Positions 12,201-21,200 of a stretch of 64,000 nt of DNA are shown piece by piece; position 1 is the stretch's first letter, and each line of letters opens with the position of its first letter. The notes under the pieces were generated by a model, which saw only the letters and a program-made list of their open reading frames with translations, was not told where the DNA came from and searched no databases. The translations under genes were made by a program, and so were the position numbers. Source of the DNA: Henricia sp. BOLD:AAB3569 (taxonomy: Eukaryota; Echinodermata; Asteroidea; Spinulosida; Echinasteridae); assembly GCA_037783545.1 (NCBI GenBank), contig JBBELK010000482.1:1674001-1738000 (forward strand). The letters run 5' to 3'.

Positions 12201-15200
12201 GAATTTTAGAATTGCTCAACTTTTGTATTTCATTTGCCATTGCAATTACAGGCCGACCAATCACAGGGGCTGAACTCGCCTCGCTAATTGAAGTATTAGT
12301 GACAGCAGCCAATGAGGGATCGTTATCCCAGGTAAGCAGCGCCATGGTGCTAAGGTTTAGTTTTAGTTTGGACATAGGTGATATAAAATGAAATTCCTTT
12401 ATACATAACATATGAAGGGGTTGTCAAAATTTGTACGGTTCTACAAAGCATAGGAAGGGGGGAGGGGGTCGAGGGCCACGTACGACTTCACATGCGCTGT
12501 AAAATGTTGACATTTCACGGTAGTGATAAAAAATGTTAATAAGTAGTATTTCGGGAGGAGGGAGGGGGTGTTTGAAAAATACTACTCTCTGTTGAACCAT
12601 GAAAATGTTGACAACTAATGCAGCTAATTTATCTTGGTTCCAGATTCCCAGTCGCTGGTCGGCATTCATACAAAGCATGGAACAGTCTGCAGTTCAGGAT
12701 TGCCTCAAGTTTTACGATACCGAAATGATGTTGGTGCATGAGCAATATGACATGGGGCCTATTGATGAACAGGAACTTGAGGTATTGTACGCTCAACACT
12801 AGAGAACACTTTAGGCCTTTTCCACTAGAATAACCATCCCCGGGGCAAACTCGCCCTGAGGGGGACTCGCCCCTGAGTTCAACCACGCGTCAATACACAC
12901 TTGTTGTTCTAAACCTTGCCCCTGCAGGGCAAACTCGCCCCAGAGATCGGCACCTCGTCCCTTATTTAAACAAGTGAGAACTTGTCCCTGCCCCTTTTCA
13001 AACTACCGTTCTCTCCCCGTGAAAGTGTCTCACCCAGGGGGCCAACATTTTCAAACATGGTTCCGAGCAGGGTTGAACTCGCCCCGGGAAAAAAGCAATT
13101 TCGTGGGTGGTGCGGGGTAAAAATTTCAAGTTGAAATGCATAGTTCCGACCTGTCAATCAACCGAACCCGCCGACCAATCACAACAGAGCTAGCAGAGAT
13201 CACCCACATAGGTCAAAGTGCAATGTTTGCAACAACATACGCGATGTTCTGCCCTATACAATTTGTACAGTGTTGTATGCGATGTTCCCGGTGAATTTTT
13301 GGTTTCAAGGCCGGTCGTTTCGTTGTTCAAAGGTACGAAAGCACGTATGTCATGATATGACATCCCTGTATTACTGGCCCTTTACTCGGTGTGTTCTAAG
13401 ATAACTGTCGACCCTGAAACATGAATACCTTTGAGTTTTCTCCAATGAATCTGTGCTTTCCGTTGAAAGTCCCATTGCTTTGTCCGTTGTGTGTCGCCAT
13501 TTTGACGATAGCGTGTGAGGCATAGCAACAATATCCAAGGGGGCAGGGTTAACTGGGCAAAATCGGAACTATGCATTGGGGCTTATTTTCACCCCTGGGG
13601 CCACCCCCAAGATTTGGTTGGAAAAGGCTTATTGAATGTTTATCTTGTCAACTCGTGTTGTAAACACTTTGGGTCATTGCAAATGGAACAAAGGGCCTTT
13701 TTATATGTTGTTAAAATATTATTTTATTTATTGATCTATGTATTTGTAGCAATGGCATCAAACTTCAGCCACTAAAACAGACAAACTGCTACAGCAAGTG
13801 CTGTTTGGGTAAGTGTGTTGAAAGTGTTGAAAGTGTAAGTTGAAATTGCCAATTTGTGCTAATGTATGTGCTAAATCTTGTATAACCTAGATCAGGGGTG
13901 AGATTTGTTCGGATTTCTACTGACACGTCCAGATTTGAGTTTTCTGTTTTTCGTTGTGAAATCTCAGATTATTTTGTTGTGTGCTCCGCGATCCACATTT
14001 TATTTTACACTTTTTCGCCCTTCCAGCTGGCCATATTTTGTTAACGAGGGCCCTCAATTGATTCAGTAATTTTGTAAAGCAAACTTGTGCAAGTCTAGTC
14101 GCCATGCAAGTGCCATGACATACAGCGCTGTACCATGAACATGTATTGTGCCGCTCGGCGAGCAGACCGAGACGAATGAAGTAGCGAATGAGACGTGTAC
14201 AAGTCTAATCCTTAAGCAAGCGCCATCTTTGCCTGCATCGTAAACTGGCAATGGTCGTGCGTTGCGTGTGGTGTGTGATGCGTGCACATGTGCAGTGCGC
14301 GGCTGGCGCAATGCGGCAAGCAGTGGGCAACGAACCGATTTTACCCTCCGTTTTTGCTTCACTGTCTTCAACGATCGATGTTGCCTAGATTCCTTTTAAT
14401 ATTATCCACATTTGTACAAGGTAAATATTTAAAACAAAACTGGTTCTTGTGATATCTGGTTTAAATGTTTTTGACATTGCAATTTGCATGATGGTGGTGT
14501 TTAAAACGATCCCAAAAGTTGAAGTCTTCGTCTCTCTACGTCTCTCTCCCGCCCCCTCCCACAAGAAAGCAACGCCCCTTCCGATTTTTTTCCCCTAAAT
14601 TGTTGTTTTCCTCCAATCTCACCCCTAAACAGATTTAAAGCAGCCACTTTGAATTTTCAAACCTGCAAATATAGCCTAGTTCATAGGTAATGTGAAAACA
14701 AACGCATCGTATGCAAATTTGATGTCACAGCAAAGTTTTTGCGCCACAAAATTAACGTTTAAGAAAAGTTTCAACTTGCACGAAATGTTTGACGTAATTT
14801 TTTGGTGTAGATTGGATGATGTTTTGGAAGGAGCCACACCAGAGTTACTAAGCCAGATCCGTGAGAAATATCACAGAAATGTGGATATGAATGAGAAGAA
14901 GATTAAACTGAGATGCAGTGAAATCCAACGCAGGACTGAGGTACATTTACGAGTTTTAGAGAACTGACGACAGCCAAATTTCATGGAGCTGTTTTCTAGC
15001 AGAATATATTGCCTTAGCTAAAATTGGCAGAGTACCACTCAAAACCAATGCAGACGATGCAAGAATCCAGCTATGTTTTTGGCTATAAGCACAATTTTTT
15101 GAACTAAAATTTGTATACAAGTTTTAACTAAGTATTGTTTTTTTCTCTCATCGCAAGTTTAGTTGTTTCTCGCTACTCCGGAGTAATGCGTGCGTATTGC

Positions 15201-18200
15201 ATTTGGGTCCCATTACGCGAACGGCAAGTCCGTAGTCCGCATGCGCGAATGGCCATCGGTCAAGATGGCTGTCTCTTGCCAGCATGACTGCACAAAAAAG
15301 GCTGTTTCACTGCTCACAAGAAAGTGAAGAAAATACAGACCGTAAGTTGTGAGAACCTTTGATGCCGTCTAAAACAAACCTTAGTGAGTTATCGAGTTGA
15401 CACGTTGAGCAAATTCACCAAAAAACCCACCCATATTCCGCCATCTTCGTACAAATCACATGACACTCGTCAGGAGTAAGAGCACATACTCTCACTGACC
15501 CGAGTGTCGTCAATCTTGCCGTTCGCGCACACAGGAGACCTCGTGTTAACACGAGTACACGCCCGAACGCAGCCTATATGTCTATGAAATTGGGCCAGGG
15601 AAACTCCTTGGAGAAATGGTTGGACGTATGTAAAAACAACAGCATGGGGAGGTGCCATAGTTTTTGTTAAAATATATTTTGCCTCGTTTTACTGTCATTG
15701 CCTGAACTGGTTTTTTTACTGATAATTATAAATTCTTCAAATTTGATTCAATACAAGATAATTTGTTACACGAAACTGCTGTTCAATCTGAAGTGTATCA
15801 AATATTTTAGTGAGTAAGCCATCTATGATCTATGATCTATGATTAAGGTGCGAGGTCAAAATAGAAACGGTCTGTATACCGAGAAACGGTACATAAACGA
15901 TACTCCGTTGCACGGTTTTCAGTGAACAAGCAAATGATTCAACTTTTCTGGCCAGACGATAGATAATTGGCAATGTTCAACCCGGCCCACGTTCGCTGAA
16001 CAATAGAGAGCTTACTGGATTACGGGCCATTGTGTGACTACTCCTGGCTGACTCACTGCCACTGTTTATCACGTGACCGCCCGAACAAGGGTGTTTAACC
16101 ACAACCCATTCATGCCCCGGGGGTGCGCCCAGCTGGATGGTCGGGTGGCTCCTTTTGAAGTCGTCTGCCAGTTGCAGCCTTTTGTTCGCTTCGTGCAGGC
16201 GGCTAGTTGTAAACCTGTCAATCGTCGACCAACCCGGCAAGTTGGAAACGGTTCCCTTAAAACGGTTTTCTGTCAACAGAGAAACGATTTGAAGAGGGAT
16301 TAACTTGAATCATTTACCGGTATACAGACCGTTTCTATTTTGACCTCGCGCCTAAGCCATCTATGATTTTGAAGTCTCCGACTTCTCCCAAAACTAGTCT
16401 CATTTCATCTTGTGTTGCCTTCTTATCTCTATGGCAGCTACAAGGAGAAAGCAAACTGGCCGAGTTACCCCTCCCCATGAAGACCTCTCAGCTCTTTCCC
16501 AGCTACTCACAGATCAAGGAGGACTGTGTGCATGGCTACACTCGAACCCTGGACCGGCTGAAACGAAGCGCACCATTCCAGAAGTTCCTGGAACAGTTGG
16601 AGGTGAACCGTTAACTCTCATAGGGAGTGTAAACTGCAGACGATGAATATTTGTTTGCAAACATTTGTCATGAAACGTTGTCCATGAAACTTTGTCTGTG
16701 AACATTTTTTTTTAGATGTGTGTGGTGAAGACGTCTGCCAAACATTTGTTTACAAATAGAAAATTTGGCTTGTTAAATATTGACGAATAAAAGCTTGCCA
16801 TCTGTCGTGTCTTGATTTTTGTTCACGAACAAAAATTTGACATCTGTGGGTGCCATCCAGGATTTGAAATGTTTAAAATTTTAAATAGACTATAACCAAA
16901 AACCTTTCTTAAATGGAAGATCGAAGTTGTTCCAACTGTTTTTATTTTTATTGACTTGAGAATTAAAGTCCTGGTCAAAGATTAAATTTAAATTTTAATA
17001 CCTGTAGGCAAGACTGAGTTTGAATATAATTTATCACAGGCGTCGCTAGACAACATCCGAGACTCATTTCTGCTCAAGAATTCGCAGCTTTTGGAGGGAG
17101 TGTTGGATCAGGCTACACAGAAAGCTCTGGGTACGTAGCTTAACTATTTATTTTCTTCACGAGAACAACCATCCCCGGGGTCAACTTGCCCCAGGGCCGA
17201 GTTTAACCTAACGTCGATTCACACTTGTTGTTCTGAAACTCGCTCTGAGGTGAACTCACCCCGGAGATCGGTACCTCGTCTCTCACTTATTCAAGTGAGA
17301 TATCTTACCCCTGCCCCATTTTACACTATTATTCTTGCCCCGGGGAAAGCGTCTTACCCTGGGGCCAAAAATGTCAACCCTGGTTCCAAGCATCTTGGAG
17401 TTGAACTCACCCCGAGGAAAGAGCAATCTCGAGAGTGGCTTGGAGGTGTGAATTTCAAGTCGTAGTCTGGGCTAATTTTCAAGCATAACCGTGCCTTTTC
17501 ATTATCATAGTTTTGGGCACTTTACCATTAAACTGCATGTAGAGACCCTGCACATGCGCACTTTCTTAAGGTTTGTAACGATCGCGTGTGTCCTGTTTGA
17601 ACTCAAAATGCGCTACACTTACACGCGAACCAAACCAACAAAAACTGGTTTTTGTGTCATTCAATAACACACTTGATGCTTATCTAGCTGCTTATGGAAA
17701 TCTGTGGGATCGGATCACATTTGACAGATTTTTGCTTTGAACTGCCTTGCAATTTTTTATCTTTATATTTGTCCCGTCAAACGGCCGGCCTTGCGGGACC
17801 CATTTAGACAGGGTGCCGTGTGTCTGGGGGATCCTCCATAGCCTGCCTCCCATGGGAATCTCCTGGGAAAACTTCCCAGAATCAGTCTACCATAATACTT
17901 CTATACAATGGTTCTTCAATCCTTTTGAAATGTCTCTTATTCTTTTCCAACGTAATAATTGTTTCTTCTGACTCAAAGTTTTTACTTACTCCACAATTCA
18001 CATGATTATTGTTGATTACTTCCTATTGTTCTATATATTTACATATTCCCGCCGTGAATATGGCCACTGATGCCGGCACGGCGCTAAACCCAAAACTCAC
18101 TCACTCACTCTATTTGTCCCATCAGAGGAGTACAACACCGGGATGCAGAACACCCAGCAAGAGCCCCATAGCCCTAAGACCCTGACTCGGTGCAGTCAGA

Positions 18201-21200
18201 GTGCCAGGGAGAAAGCTCTGTTTCTATTCACTCAAGAAGCCAGCGTCGCGGCCGAGGAGGCTTCTTATAATGCACATTTGGCATTGATGAAGGTATTGCA
18301 CATTCGAATCTAAAGTTAAAGCTCAGATGTGTACCCACTACATCATGGTCTAGTGGGAACACAGCCATGCTCATGATCGAGAGGTGGTGGGTTCGAGTCT
18401 CACTGGTGCCAATGTGTTTGTGACTTTGTGCTTGTGGGCAAGACACTTAACGTTAACCCGAGTGATATTATTATTATTATTTCTTTCTGGTATTCATACC
18501 AAGGATTCCTCAATAGTGCTCATTGCACTGTCACTCGCAAGCGTGGGGAAACCCATGAAGAATTAGAATTAGAAATGGCCAGAGACACCGGGGAATCCCC
18601 TTGCTCTTCACGAAAGAATGCTCTGGGATCTTTAGAGTGCGTTACCATTACCTAACACACTGGACCAACGGCTTTACATCCCTTCCGAAGGATGGAGCAA
18701 GTGTGGTTGAGTGCCTTGCCCAAGGGCACAGGTACCGCAGCCGGATTCGAACCCGCAACCCCAAGTTTTCACCCATGATTGCGAGTCAATGGCCCTAACC
18801 ACTCGGCCACGGTACCCCACAATATATAGGGAGCTGTTATAGGGAATGCCACAATCTATAAGTGCTGATAGCTAGGGTTGTGCGCCTTGGCCGGGCAGCC
18901 ACCTAGTTGAAGTGAAATGATTCTGGTGATTTCCTGATGGCAGCGGTAATTATATAATATTGGATGGCTTTGAGGGTGATATGAGAATATACTGCACGAG
19001 TCATGAAAATACTGAACGAGCCGAAAGCGAGTTCGGTATTTTCATGACGAGTGCGGTATATTCTCATATCACCCGAAAAGACATCCAATATTATTATTGT
19101 TATATAAAATGAAGCTTCTATCTTCTTTGTTTTGTAAGAATTCCGCAAGATTTTTGTCTGTTTTGTGTTGAAAATTTAAGTTCTTTTCACGGTTTACAAA
19201 TGCATGTGCTTTTGTTACTGTTGTACAGTATTTTTTGTTACTGTACTCTGGCGCGTTGGACACGCACCCAATTCATTCTGGGCTCTGTGCTGCACAGTAA
19301 CAGAAACGCACGTTGTCCGCAAAAGCTTCATTTATATACCGTAATAATAATGGCAACAGTGTGATGAGGATTGTCCTGCAGGGTAGATATTTTTGTGCGC
19401 TATACAATAATCTACCATTATTATTACTGTTTAATTTTTCAGCTTGGAATTTCACGAAGGTCACAAAAGCTGTAGCTATTTGCCTTTCAAGAGTTGCAGT
19501 TGATCACCGATTGTGAATTATGTTAGAATTTGCATTAGAAATCTCGTAATGAGACCTTATAGTGGAGGCGTCTCATATTACATTGAGATCTTGTGTGTGG
19601 TCAGACTTGTACCTGGTCACGCATTGGGTCACGCATTGGGTCATTCATTGGGTCATGCATTATATCACGCGTTGGGGCACACACTGGGTTCCTCTCTGGG
19701 TCACGCGTTGGGTCATTCATTGGGTCATGAATTATATCGCGCGTTAGGGCACACACTGGGTTCCTCTCTGGGTCACACGTTGGGTTGCGCGCGTCTATTT
19801 ACACTTCTATTCCCAAATCCCCAGTCATGAATTATCAAGTGTTCGGTTGCATGTCTGGCCATGCATTCGACCATGCATCTGGTCATGGCGCTTTTCGAGT
19901 TAAGAATCATAAATTTTTGTTTTCTGTTTCAAGACGGGAATATTGGATGCAGAGAAAGAGCATGAGAAAAAGAACAACCAGCTACTGAAGGTCAAATGTC
20001 AGAAAGAGGTATGAATATACAGGAATCTACATCGATCAAATTTTGATGGTATTTTACATTTTTAACGCTTCAGGGCACATCTGAAGAAAAGTGCAAAGTT
20101 TGGCATGGTAGCATCTCATTTTTGCCATACTACTGTTTATTCAGTATGGTATTTGAGGTTTTCACATTTGAGATTTGCAAATTTTAATGTTACTTTTGTT
20201 GGAAAATCTCGTCCTGAGAACTCAAGGGCATTTTCACTTTGCTAAAGGCCTGTCCGCATTGGACTTTTTTGGGGAAAACTTACCGAGACGATGGGTACTT
20301 TTCCCATTTTAAATCCAATGCGGACAGCCTAGGACGTTTTCCTCTCAATAACTTTTCCCGAGTCCAGTGGTTACTTTTCCTGGCCAACTTAATTCTGCCC
20401 AGGAAAATTGACCAGGGAACTTTTCCCGAGACGAAAAGTCCAATGTGGACACAGCGAGTCCGTAAGAGCGCTCTGGAAGCGTACATCTGGGCCGTGAAAG
20501 TCAAACTGCGAAGGGACACTGCGCATGCTCTCCCACGGTCTCGGTAAAATTTTACTGTGTCAAAAAGTCCAAATGCGGACAATAGTAAAATTTAGCAATT
20601 TTACCATCGTCTCGGTAAAACCTCCCAAAAAAAAAATTCAATGCAGACACGGCTTAAGCGTGTTACAAACCCCCGAGATAATCCCAGCAAAGCTTTGAAG
20701 TTAAGTGGCTTTTATGTTTAGCAAACACACATAATTAGTCATTTGGATAAAAGAGATAAATTCTGCACTTTCCCAAAATTGGATTGACATTTTTATTTAC
20801 TATTGAGTTTTTCAAATTAATAAGAGAGATGCAGAATGACAAATGCAATGGAACGGAATGTCCCGGTTATGCCCCTGTGGGGTAAAAATAAATCGCAGCC
20901 AATTGTCTAGCGCATTACATAAAATGTTAGCATGGCCCAAATAATATTTAGCTTTTTATTTCATAGGTAAATGGATTGGCTCAGACAATGCGAGACAACA
21001 CCGACAGCACACAGCTACCCTTGCCAGTGAATGATACAGATTTGGATCACAGGTAATTGTGTATAAAATAGCTAATTATTTTGCTATGCATTGTTTTATT
21101 TTTTGCCCAAAAGTCAGTTTTTATGAGAAAAAGTTTACATTTTGCAAACAAATTGCACCCTGCTACAGAGATTGTATTAGCAGCTATTTAATTTTTACGT

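Larger units (their letters stand above)
18340..19430 (+). mobile_element. tRNA-derived SINE (family A) broken by two later insertions
   Basis: The A-box word TGGTCTAGTGGG (about 18346) and B-box GGGTTCGAGTC (about 18389) are followed by CACTGGTGCCAATGTGTTTG and AACCCGAGTGATATT. The element then resumes at about 18821 (CAATCTATAAGTGCTGATAG, GGCCGGGCAGCCACCTAGTT), breaks again after about 18950 (GCGGTAAT) and resumes at about 19341 (AATAATGGCAACAGTG, CAATAATCTACCA). The copy at about 21653-21898 shows the uninterrupted order. Confidence 0.75.
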
